Source of the DNA: Syncephalis plumigaleata
Taxonomy: Eukaryota > Zoopagomycota > Zoopagomycetes > Zoopagales > Piptocephalidaceae
Length of the DNA stretch: 64,000 bases
Assembly: GCA_025201365.1 (NCBI GenBank)
Contig: JAIXMF010000010.1
Span: 248,001-312,000, forward strand
Direction of reading: 5' to 3'
Each line of letters opens with the position of its first letter. The first letter of the stretch is position 1. The notes below the pieces were generated by a model. It had not been told where the DNA came from, made no database searches, and saw nothing but the letters and a program-made list of their open reading frames with translations. The translations under genes were made by a program, and so were the position numbers. This document shows, piece by piece, positions 48,514 through 60,000 of this stretch.

Positions 48514-49874
48514 AACAATCCAACGACACAATAGTACTAGTTGTGATGGTATGCACGCGTATATATTTATCCCTTTTTTCCCTCTTTCTGTGCGTGTATG
48601 CGTATGTATGCGTATGTATATATGTATATGTATGAATATGCGTGTGTATATTCACCAAGTTGATAGGTGGCAACCGGTAATTACCACAACAAATAAACGA
48701 CGCCTACACACTTTGCTTGTTTTTCACCAATCAATGGAATAATAGAGAAAGAGAGAAAGAGAAAGAGAGAAAGAAAAGAACAACAAATAATAGAAGGAAA
48801 GTAAGGCAATAAGGTAAAGAGAAGGTGGTTAAAGGTGCTTAGAAGAAACGGTAATGAGAAGCTAGTTCGTTAATATAGCGCATAAACTTGGCGGTTTAGA
48901 AATAGGAATAGTAGGACTGAGGTTGAAAACAAAGAGAAACGTATTGGTACGGATAGTATTTCGAGGTATACAATTATAGAGAAGGGAGAGAAACTATACC
49001 ACCCGAAATGGTACACCGGAGATAGGGACAACCACAGACGGGCGATGATACGACTTCAAACACACAACTGATAAGGAATAGCAGCGGATTGTTTAAGGCG
49101 AAGGAAAGCGGCACTTTCGTGGTAGTAGCACTAATAAATGATGATGCTGATGGCAAGGATACGACAGTCTTAAGCGATTCTTGTGCAATTATATAATGCT
49201 ATGCAGGCCAGCAACCAGATATTAACGAATAATATAGATATCTATCTAAGATAGTAACGCGTGGAGATGAGCAAGCACACCCACACGCACGTGTAATAGA
49301 TAAGCAACAAGTATGTAAGGAACAAAACAAACGCATGCACGTAGGAATGAATAATGGTATACGTGCGCGTGCGTATGTTCTTCACCCTTACTAATATTCT
49401 TGTTGATACGATAATAGTGACAAGTAATAGAATGGATAGTCAGGTGGTGGTGGTGATTGATGTAGTATTGTAGTGAATACGCGGCGCTTTCAAAGAGTAG
49501 AAGTAAAAGTAGAAAGAAAGAGAATAGTGACACCCGTAATACGAAATGGTATAGAGCGAATGAACACCCTGACCTGAACGAGTAAGTGACAAGAATAGAT
49601 TCTATTGCTGCTGGTGGTGGTACTGTTACTACAAAAGAATGTGGACAGAAATGACGATATCGAAAAGTAACCACTGACCGTTTTTGGTCAAGATGATGTG
49701 ATTGTGTTGCTAATGGTGCGTTAGCGTTGGCTGGCTATTGTTGTGACTACGGCGTTTGTTGTTTTGTTATGAATTGAATAGTTGGTCGAGAAGGGATTAA
49801 ATAATCTCAACAACTACAACAATGAGAAGAATAACAATGGATGTCGATGTTCTTGCTTAGACCAATAAAATGAC

Positions 49875-49905
49875 CTTGATGATGATGATGATGATGATGA
49901 TGATG
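49875..49905. repeat. GAT trinucleotide repeat
   Basis: About nine perfect GAT units in the gene-free region. Confidence 0.9.
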
Positions 49906-50342
49906 AGATAGTAGCAACGGTTTACGTGTGTTTCAAACTTGAACCTATCTCCATGCACACGAACATCTGTGCGTGTATCTGTGCATGTATCAAAACAATT
50001 GAAATGGTGATGATGCACACTACAGTAGAACGAGTAAGAATATCAAACAATGCAACGTAATTGTTACAAAATGATGATCGAGGAATAGATAGATAATAAA
50101 CGGTTAGGCAAAGAATGAAAAAAGTCAGGCGAATTAGCAAGGAATACGCGGCGATGATCAAATGCAATCCTCTGCAAGTAAAGAAATGAGAAAATAAGGC
50201 GACTTTGCAGGCAAATGTACGTACATGCACTCTCATGAACAACAATGATAATAACGATAACAATGATAGTAATAGTAATATGTTTATTTCATTTTAATGT
50301 TAATGCTTGGTGTGTTACATGATGTGCATCCTAGTCTATATA

Positions 50343-50368
50343 TCATCTATCTATCTATCTATCTATAT
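50343..50368. repeat. CTAT tetranucleotide repeat
   Basis: About six CTAT units. Confidence 0.9.
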
Positions 50369-51025
50369 GTGTAGAATAGTAATAGTGAAACCGACTGCTT
50401 GATAACGAGCAAGTGTTAACTACTAGCTGATGTACTCGCACTTCTTTAGAATGATCTAAGACGTCGTATTGTGCATCTGTACCACCATCGCTCAACCTTT
50501 TAGCACTTGTTCTTAGTGCACATAAACTATCCTCTATCGTCTAATGGAATTGATCAGCTGAACAGATAGGAATCGGCGGTAATACGGATATTCAGTAAAA
50601 ATAGGCGTGTGTACCAAATAAACTAAACCGCATCATTGGTGTGTATTATTAGTACACACATACATACATATACATTAGTAGAAATACAACGAGAGAAAGA
50701 AAGAAGAAGGAAAGAAAGAAGGAAAGATAACAACGAGCTAATCTCAGCTTGAATGGGACATTTAACTCGTGATAAACGTAGTTAGGCCTGTGTTTATCTA
50801 GACATAAAAGATGAACAGTCAAGCAATAAAAAGACGCTATTTTGCTACTGCAATGCAGGTACTATTTCATTATGACTCACTCCTTCGACTCAATACATGT
50901 CATAGTAAACAAATAAAAATAACAATACAATAACAATAGCAGTAGCAGCAATAGTCATAATAATGTACTTCTTGTTTAAACAAATACCCTTACAAACTAT
51001 TCCTTTTTACTTACATTAGATACAA

Positions 51026-52613
51026 ATGAATAATAATACTCGTATTTGTCAACTACCAAGTGATGTGTTATGTCATGTATTTATTCAACTAGGTGCAGAT
51101 GACTTGATAGCCGTTGAACGCACTTGCTTACGTCTACGTCGACTTCTCGTTGATTTAGGCTGGCGAATATGGCTACGATATATGGGGTGGCAGTTTAACT
51201 CTTGCCCGATTACTCGTCTACGGGTATATACCCTGCCACACTCGACTCGATATCGTAGTGATAGTAATACTACGAGGAACACCAAACGAATTACAGCTGG
51301 ACCTAGTTATCTAGCGAGAATAGGCTCAATAACCGATAAGCGATGGCGTGAGCATCAACCATCGTCACATCTCCTAGATCAACATGCTCAAGTGTCGGGT
51401 CCAGTGGTAAGGGCGGATGGTACGTTTGTAGCGTGGACCGTTGGCAATCAAGTTAGATGGACCAATGCTACTTGTCAACAATGGCCTGTATCCGCGTTGC
51501 ATCAAACACACTCGCTACAAGCGCATGAATCGGATCTAACTGATTTGATTCTAAACGAAGATACAATACAACAAGCACATATCACGGTAGCAAGTGTCGA
51601 TGGTAGTATTGCTCGTTGGCGGATTGGCACTTCTATTAATAAGCATAGAGCGACAGCAGCATCATCATCCTCCTCATCAGTATTGGAGAGTATTAATATG
51701 AATCAAGTATCCATTAGTAGACGTGAACAATCGAATCGACACGCTCAACTAGAATGGCGTATGTCTGTGGCTGGCAATGGGTGCAACGCATTCAACAGCG
51801 TGTTAATGACGTGCCACATCGTATTATCGCCGTATCTCATGACTTGAAATTACGGGTGATTGATAGCGAACGACAAACCATTGTCGCGCATACCACGCTA
51901 CCTACTAGGCCATGGGCCATCGAATGGTTGCTAATGACGTGGTTGCTGTCGGTCTATTCGGCTATCCCAATTCATTGGCCGTTTATCGATTACGCCCTGA
52001 TACCGTAGTACTGGATCGATTTCTACCGGGACATCGTTCATCGGTATACGGATTGGATAGTTGTCCATTGGCGCCTTCCCTATTATTGTCGGGTGGCTAC
52101 GAGGGACAAACGCGTTTATGGGATTTACGTATGGCCAGTCGTTGCACCAGTTATTTAACGAACAATCGAGCGTGCGTTGGTGTATTTGAGGATCGATTCA
52201 ACGACAGCGCCATCTACTGTTGTCAATGGGATGGTCAGCGTATCGCATCGGGACGTGGACATCATGGTATTATTAGTTTTTGGGATGCACGTTGGTCCAC
52301 ATTAACTACTCAATGTCAAAGTGTACTACTGGACTATGATCATGTTGGTAGTGGTGGTAGTGGTAGTTATATACAACGGCCTCTACGGTACATTGACACT
52401 TGGTCTAAATACAATGGTAATCGTTGGACACCCGTTTATTCACTTTGTTTAGAACAAACACGCGTATTAGCAGCACTAGATACCGAGTTATGGTGGTTGA
52501 ATTTCATAGATAACACGCTTACCCTACCGTTGACGCATCAGCCAACTGCAGCGTTGAAACATGCTAAGCCATCGAGATCACGTCGTAAGCGTGTTCGTCA
52601 ACCTAGACCTTAA
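51026..52613 (+). CDS. F-box and WD-repeat protein
   Basis: The N-terminus is an F-box (CQLPSDVLCHVFIQLGADDL then RTCLRLRRLL and WRIWLRYM), the Skp1-binding part of SCF ubiquitin ligases. WD-like repeats follow: DGTFVAWTVGNQVRW, VASVDGSIARWRIG, LLSGGYEGQTRLWDLR and GIISFWDARWSTL. About 520 residues. It recalls FBXW4/FBXW9-type proteins but I cannot assign an orthologue. The frame slips near 51760 (segment WQWVQRIQQRVNDVPHRIIA) and near 51927 (WAIEW-VANDVVAVGLFGYP), each cured by one base. Intronless, unlike most neighbours. Confidence 0.8.
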
Positions 52614-52948
52614 TACAGCGCTTTTCCAACCGATTAGCGCTCCTAGTCTTTAAATTTGTTCTTATTAATAAATAAATTTTTGACTTTATTAATGCCATTT
52701 TTGTGATTTCCTCTTATCTTGTTAATGTTCCCATTAGTAGGTGTTGTTAGTCTTTATTGCCAATAATGACTATGTATAACACTAAGACAGTAGAACAATT
52801 TGATGAACTTATTAATATATAGTTTATTCATTCATGATATGATTAGTACACTGTAGCGATTGTAATGCTAGATTGGCAACTGGATATCATAGATAATGTT
52901 CATCTGTGCCATCAAGCATGTGTAAGTAACGACTGGCTAATATCGCCT
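52614..52948. other. Convergent spacer, 0.34 kb
   Basis: AT-rich 3' region between the F-box gene and the coiled-coil gene. Nothing else seen. Confidence 0.4.
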
Positions 52949-54009
52949 TTATTGCATGTAATAGCGAGCATTCCTTTTACATAGTGACAAAAAGATAAGA
53001 TTGTTAGCCATTATCTTATCTATAAGCTTTTTCTCTTTAGATACATTGTTTGTCAAGCTGTTACATAAATGCGTCCAAATATTTTTATGACCCGTAATAA
53101 GGTGTTGGCGCATAGCTTGCCATTTACAAAAACGACGCCTAGTAGAATTCTCATTCGACTGTTTTATTACATAGTTAGTGGATTCACCATAGTCTGCTAA
53201 CGCTTGTAATAAAACATCGATAACTTCATCGTATTCCCTTTGCTTTGTTGAAAACTCATCAATACGAGTATTTAGCTTATCCACTTCCTTCTTTTCCTCA
53301 TCCAAATGCTGTTCTCGCGTATCCAATTCCTCCTTTCTATTGCCCAGTTCTTTCTCCTGTTGCTCCACTTCCTTCGTACGCTTATCCAATCCTTCCTTTT
53401 GTTGCTCCACTTGCTTCGTACGATTATCTAACTCCAGTTGTCTCTGTCTGAGCTCCTCTTCGGCTTTAGCATGTTTTTCTTGTGCTTCTTTGAGTTCTTC
53501 GTTGCTTGATGTAGTTGCTTCTCCATATCGCTAAGATCATTTTGCTTAGGAGCATCATCCAATAGTTGTTGCTGCGTAGTAAGCTTAAGACTATTTATCT
53601 CCTGTTGTTGCTGATTCCTCTCCTCTTCGAGTAGCCTTATGCGACTAGACTGCTCCTTGTTTGTTTCCTTAGCCACGGAAAGTTGCTCCTTTAGTTGAAC
53701 ATTCTCGCAACACAGCTCACTAATGGTTTTCATCAATTTAATTTGCTCGTCTTTCAATGCAAGTAGCTCATCTTTCGCTGCAATTAGTTCATTTCTTGAT
53801 GCAAGTAGCTCATCCTTTGATGCAAGCAATTCATTTTTTAATTGAGCATTCTCTTCGAACAGCTGAAGCATCCTACTATCCATTGTTTCATTCACCATTT
53901 GTTCTTCTTCCTTTGAGTTTAATTCGTTCGTTACTTCTTGCTTCATAGCTTGGATTTCCTTCAGAATAAGGAATTTATACGTGTGTTGTGGTTCTAACTT
54001 GGAAGACAT
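52949..54009 (-). CDS. Coiled-coil protein, unknown
   Basis: About 350 residues of almost continuous predicted coiled coil, rich in Glu, Lys, Gln and Leu. A seven-residue internal repeat is visible (NELLASKDELLASRNELIAA, then KDELLALKDEQ) and a second repetitive block reads KEVEQQEKELGNRKEELDTR. The frame slips once near 53505, after KQLHQATK; the next frame continues ELKEAQEKHAKAEEEL. The last 130 residues (about 52949-53230) are non-repetitive (RRRFCKWQAMRQHLITGHKN) and may form a small domain. ATG at 54009. Intronless. Function unknown; the repetitive sequence would attract false database matches to myosin-like proteins. Confidence 0.65.
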
Positions 54010-54922
54010 TGCAATGAGAAGGAGAAAAAGAAAAGAACGCTTAAGTAAAATAGGCAACTACAAAACAGGTCATAATGATGCCTGCCTTTTCGGCAGACTT
54101 TCGTCTCCTTACACCTCCATCAAGTATAAATGGAGCTGCAAATATCTATCTAGCAATATTGATCGCTTCTGCTTTATTCATTTCTTTAGTAAAGCTCTTG
54201 TATTTCGTGAACCATTTGGTTTATTTGTATTGGGAATATAGAATTGTAGCGTGAAGGCATATATACTTGATCTTCAATTACAGGTTTACATCGATAATCC
54301 AATCTCTTACTGCTATTCCACAGAACGTAACACTAATCCGTTTCTAAGTATCCATTCCCTTCCCTTTCCCTTTACTTCTTTACCAATGCTGCCTTCTTCG
54401 TGTTATTCACATTCCACTTGTCGTTGACTTCTTTCACATACTGGATGAGTTATGTGGCGATGAGACAGAATCGAATAGCACCACGAAGTTGAAATCGACT
54501 GACGAAAGAAGTACAGATCACATTCACGAGAATGGAAGGTTAAAGACGAAAAAGCCACGTCGTCAATGACGACACTATTCCATCGGTTGTAGTAGTCGTA
54601 ATAGTCGATCGTAGTTATTATTATAATCTGTTAAAGTAGTCTGCTTACACTACCGCCAGATGTTCTGCTACGATTGTTGGTCCATATGGAATTCAGTGAA
54701 GCATCAACATAAGCGTATCCTCTACATTAAATTACTTTCAATACAAAGATCACTTGAATACTCTTATTTTACATGCATGTATCAAACTAATAGTAGTAGT
54801 AGCAGTATCAATAAAATGTATCATTTAGTCAACAAGATAGAAAGATGTGAATGCTAATAGTAAATGTAATTGTATAATAATTAATGAGCAGCCTACAATA
54901 TTAACAATCACGCTAATCCAAA
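54010..54922. other. Intergenic, 0.9 kb
   Basis: Upstream of the coiled-coil gene and downstream of the membrane-protein gene. Short pyrimidine tracts near 54350-54400 and no supported gene. Confidence 0.4.
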
Positions 54923-56219
54923 CTACTGTGCCGTACCGATCTGTGATACGTGCAACAAGTATTCCGTCTTAGGCTTACGCTCAGTAGTTGATTTAGCCTT
55001 ATTGTTACAGCAATGATTCGCGAGTATTGCTGTAACTATGACCCTAATCATGATATTGTTAGAATGGCATTTGTTATCACTATTACCGTTGCTTACCAAT
55101 CTACAATAATGAACATATCCTTATTCATGGTACCAGTGTAGGAAACAATCATAGCTATACTGACAAGGTTGCATAATAGGACAAAACACATTGTTTGTAT
55201 GCCTTCGTGCATCAGTCGTCTCCAGATGTCGGAGCCAAATAGCGCGTATTGATTATAGGCTCTATGACAGAAAATAACAGAGAATAATATGGTGTGTGGA
55301 ATACTAATTCCTGCCCAAAACCTAATATCAGCTGTGGAAAGTAAGCAGCACAGCCGAGATAGGTTTCTAGAATCAGTTTGCCATAGTATATCCAGACTAC
55401 TGGATATGCAAGTTGTGGTATGATCAATGGGATCCCACATATAATACCCAACTCTTCTTGAGTTGCACCAGGTGCGCCTTACGAAGCAGTATTATGCTGT
55501 TAAAAAACATGGACAAACCCATACAGGGTGCTTGTATCCAAAGACATAGGTTGCAACTGAAACTACTTGTTATCAGCCTATTAGAACAGTGCCCTGGGGG
55601 ATCATAACCGAGAATGAGGATATGAAAGCGCACCATAAAAGTAGCGAACGTGAATTTGCCATTAGCGCTTTAGATAACCTAATGACGTTCCAACTAAACA
55701 AGCAGAAAATGAGTAGAAAGGCAAATATTTGAAGTTGTATTCCAAATAATCGACTGCGCTGTTCGGGAATATCTCCAGAGGCCTCATGTAAAAGTCGATG
55801 AAAGTGAGCCTGGCCATTTCATCAAACGGCATGCCATACTTTTCTTCGAGCGCTTCAATTCGTTTGATATCATCGGGATTACTGTAGTCGATGACGGGCA
55901 TTGTGAAGTAAACAAATACAATTATAATAATTTATAGAGCGATAGAAAGTGGCAGGTGCGTTTAGAAAACAGAGATACAAAATTGGAAACGATTGGTTGG
56001 GAATGTGATTAAAGCTGCCGGTAGAATAAAGACTAGTAATATTACTGCACCATCCAAGGATAGACTTGCTAGAATTTCGGTAATAAAGCAATGACAGTAG
56101 AGGTAAACAGGTTTATGCAGTGCGTATTGGGAGTACCCGTGCAAAGTAGTACAGCTAAATGAAACCTGAGACGTGACCCTGAACATGCCTTCTTCACCCG
56201 AATCAAATGCGGTGTTCAT
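54923..56219 (-). CDS. Putative seven-pass membrane receptor, frame-broken in places
   Basis: Hydrophobic segments appear in order: GAVILLVFILPAALITF, FYSFSACLVGTSLG, LLLWCAFISSFSVMI, WIQAPCMGLSMFFNSIILL, GIICGIPLIIPQLAYPVVWI, FVLLCNLVSIAMIVSY and FIIVDWVIVTAILA. They are spread over several reading frames with at least one intron (about 55013-55096) before the last exon, which encodes a Lys/Thr-rich cytoplasmic tail ending SQIGTAQ. The topology and the Leu-Arg-Lys after the fourth segment recall fungal RGS/GPCR-like receptors, but no diagnostic motif is certain. I cannot place all exon joints: some breaks are probably introns, others single-base slips. Treat the product name as tentative. 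Confidence 0.4.
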
Positions 56220-57017
56220 TCAATTAGTTGTGGTCTATAGGCTACGATTGAATTCGTTAACGATGCACACTGTATTGCTATAGTATACTCATACCATGAT
56301 CATCTTGAATGGCAAATTAACCAGGCAGCTATATCATCCATTCAATCATGGTTATACTAACTGGCAATAGCACAGATGCAACAGCTAATGCATGCGGTGC
56401 CAGCCAAAGACTGTGACATGCATTAACGAATCATATGGATTGGATATGCGCGTCGTATCACGCTATTGGTACCATCAAGCATGTTCATGTTCTCTTGACA
56501 CGTTCATATGGTTGCAGGGTCGTTCGATGACATACCGTGATGTATTGCAATCAGTATTGATCACGTCGAATGACAATGGAATGAGCAATGATAGATGACA
56601 TACAAATGAACATGCCATGTAGATGTCATGATAATGAATATTATTGTATGATCATTATGCTTTTGTTGATTAACAGAACGGAGTAATATGAGTATATTTA
56701 GTTTATTTATCTATCACTAGCAATCAATAATGCCAATAATTGGCATGTTTGTTATTAGTGTCTAAGGGCATTAATGAATTACTAATCCACTTCTAAGTAT
56801 CGATTCATTGCTGTTTCCTACGGATAACGACTCTCGATAACCACTCACTTCAATAACCCCAAAGAGCATATTCCTGTATTTTATTTTATTTCATATGATC
56901 ACTCATTTGAATGTTGTCAAATATGTTATGGCAACGTTAAATAGTAAAACAATATGTTCTTTTTATTATTATTATGATGATATGATTATTCATATATAGT
57001 ATAAACTTATAGTAAGA
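56220..57017. other. Intergenic, 0.8 kb
   Basis: Spacer between the membrane-protein start and the XDH 3' end. AT-rich with no supported gene; frame 56392-56598 has no family feature. Confidence 0.4.
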
Positions 57018-60000
57018 TTAAGGTGCTACTAGCCATGGTTTACCAGTATCAGACTCGTTTAATCGAGCTGCTGTCATGATTGGATCATTTGATGCCAGTC
57101 GAATACGTTCAACGGTAGCCGGTGAGTGTAATATTAGACTATCGGTACAGCCAGCATCACGTCTAATATAAATACATGTCAATAAAAGTACGTAAAAATA
57201 TTCGCCATCTGTTTCACTTACCGTGCTGATTGTAAAGCATCCCGTATCGCAAATATAACAGATGCACCTAGATAAAGAGGTGGCTCACCAATACCCTTAC
57301 TACTATTGATAGTTTTCAGATGGTCGTAGTTGCCATCTTTAAAGATATGAATACGCATATCCTGTGGAATATCACGGAAACCAGGTAATTTATAGGCACC
57401 AGGTCCACGGGTAAATAGCTGACCATTCGGGAAGCATAATGATTCCTCGATCGTACACCAACCTATCAATAAACACATAGCATGTATTCATTCATTCATT
57501 CATTAGTATATTAATATATTGCTACTTAATGATTACTAGTAGTGACGGTAACTTACCGATACCTTGCATTAGAGCACCTTCAATCTAATGATCATCATCG
57601 TCATTATTAGTTCGTATTCTATACATTTTATACATGTGTTCATTCTTACTTGTCCAATATCAATCGCATAGTTTAGACTCTTGCCAATATCCATCATTAG
57701 ATCGGTACGAAGTATCGTGTGATCACCTGTAAGAATATCCACTTCCACTTCACTAATGGAGGCACCTTGTGTAAAGTAAAAGTATAGCATTCCCTCTTGT
57801 GTTTCCCAGTTAAAACCAATATCCGGTACTTTATAGAAACCATTGGCACTAAGATTGACACGATCCATGTAGGCTTTATGTACAATCTAATAGATAATAA
57901 CCAATAGTAATGACAATAGTTTAGTAAATATTAACATTACTATTATTGTTATTACTTACTTCTGCAAAAGTTGCATCGGGATACTTTTGACGATACGGTT
58001 CTAGACGAGCGGCCAATTTCTCACAAGCATTCTTGACTGCCATACCATTGAGATGTAAATGATTGGTTAAAGTTAAGGAAATAATCATCACTGTACTAAT
58101 GATCATATCTAAATAGCAATCAGTAAACGTAAAAGGATATCACTCGAGGAACTGGCGGCCGATGGACTTGTATTGGCCACCTTATCGGTAGCAGTCTCTG
58201 TAATATGCACCGATGATACCGGGATACGTAGGTATTCAGCGCACACTTGAATCATCTTGGTGTGCAAGCCTTGTCCCATCTCCGTACCGCCTATACATAT
58301 TAGTTGTATGTTTAGCATTCTTATTACTACTATGCTAATATTTTACATACCATGAGATAGTAGGACAGATCCATCATGATAAATGTGCACTAAAGCACCT
58401 GCTTGATTTAAAGGCAAAAATCCAAAAGCAATACCAAACTTATTATATTGCATTGGAATGATTAGCAAATGATATGGTATAATAGATATATATAATAACG
58501 ATTGATCTACTCACTTTGTTCCCAGTAGGGATAGACCGCGTTTCTTCCATTTTGAGTACGATTAAAGGCGTCAACTGCTTCACGACGCTTGGCATACTCG
58601 CTTGATTTCTTTAGTTCCTCCCACATTTGTGGCACATGCCATCCAACGACTGGCTGGTTAAACGGAGTAGTCTGACCATCCACATACATGTTACGTCCTG
58701 AGTAATAATCATAAAGTATTTAGTTCTATGCCATTGAACTGATTACAATCAATATTGCCTACTTACTTGAACATCAACAATTGGTATGTCTAGATGATCG
58801 GCTATTTGATGCATCATGGCCTCGGTAATCAACATGCCTTGAGGTCCACCAAATCCACGAAAACTATAGGCAACATTGTATTTAATAAAATAATAAATAA
58901 GCATCGGTGATTATTACACTTACGCTGTATTACTTGGTGTATTCGTACGACACACTTTACCAATAGCTCGTACAACTGGTAAATAGTAGATATTGTCCAA
59001 ATGGGAAAGTGCTCGTTCCATCACTGCAACGGATAGATCCTTGGTGCAACCACCATTATTGTAGATCTTTTTCATATATAAAGCAGCAAGCAAGCATAAA
59101 TTAATCATCAATTCATAGTATGTATTCCTCTTTCTTTCTTTATAACAATTACCTGGTAATCAACAGCTTGTATCTTACCGTCCTTATTGACACCGACACG
59201 CCATTTACCAAGGAATGGATGACGCTGACCCGTGGTTACCATATCTTCATCGCGATCCAACATGCATCGTACCGGTCGACCTAGATTCTGAGCGGCTACA
59301 GCCACCGCAGCAGCAACAACCGTGCTACGTGACTCTTTACCGCCGAAGCCACCGCCTAATCGTTTAACACGGCAAACGATACGAGAACTAGGTACACCTA
59401 GTACACTAGCAGCAATGATTTGAGCTTCCGTTGGATTCTGAGTAGATGAAATGAGCTCCATTTCACCGTCTTCTCCCTTAGGAATGGCAATGCAGCCATG
59501 TGTTTCTATTCATTGTCATTCACGTATGAATAATTGTAAACAAATGCCAGTAATGTAGATGCTTGCTAATGATGCCTTACCTAAATAGAAATGCTCCTGA
59601 CTTCCTATACGATATTCACCTATACGACGATATTCAATTACATTATTATCACAATACATAATAGATTAAATAGCTTGTAAATACCTTCAAGTACAACATC
59701 CGAGGCTGCCAATGCTTCTTCTACATCACCTCGAGCATTCTTCTTACAGGCTCATAGAATGAATCAGCCGCAATAGCTTCCTATTATCATCATCATCGTC
59801 GTCGTCGTTATTATTATCAGCATCATTATCATCATGCTACCATTTACTTACTTCAATCGTAATAAGAGGTGGCAATTCCTCGTATTCCACCTTGACCATC
59901 CGTGCTGCACGCTGGGCGATAGCTTGGTTCTCTGCCACGATGATACCAATACTATCGCCTACGTATTTGACCTTGTCCACGGCAAATAGCATTTCATCCC

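Larger units (their letters stand above)
48514..51025. other. Gene-free 2.5 kb upstream region with simple repeats
   Basis: Between divergent gene starts. Contains GA-rich runs (48745-48800), a GAT repeat (49875-49905), CTAT repeats (50343-50368) and AGAAAG stretches (50690-50730). The frames present translate to repeat-like sequence. Likely long 5' UTR or promoter of the Ser/Asn-rich gene. Confidence 0.5.

Noticed and set aside
49150-49160. Minus-strand GTATCCTTG
   Set aside because: Matches a U12 donor but lies in a gene-free region with no exon to splice.
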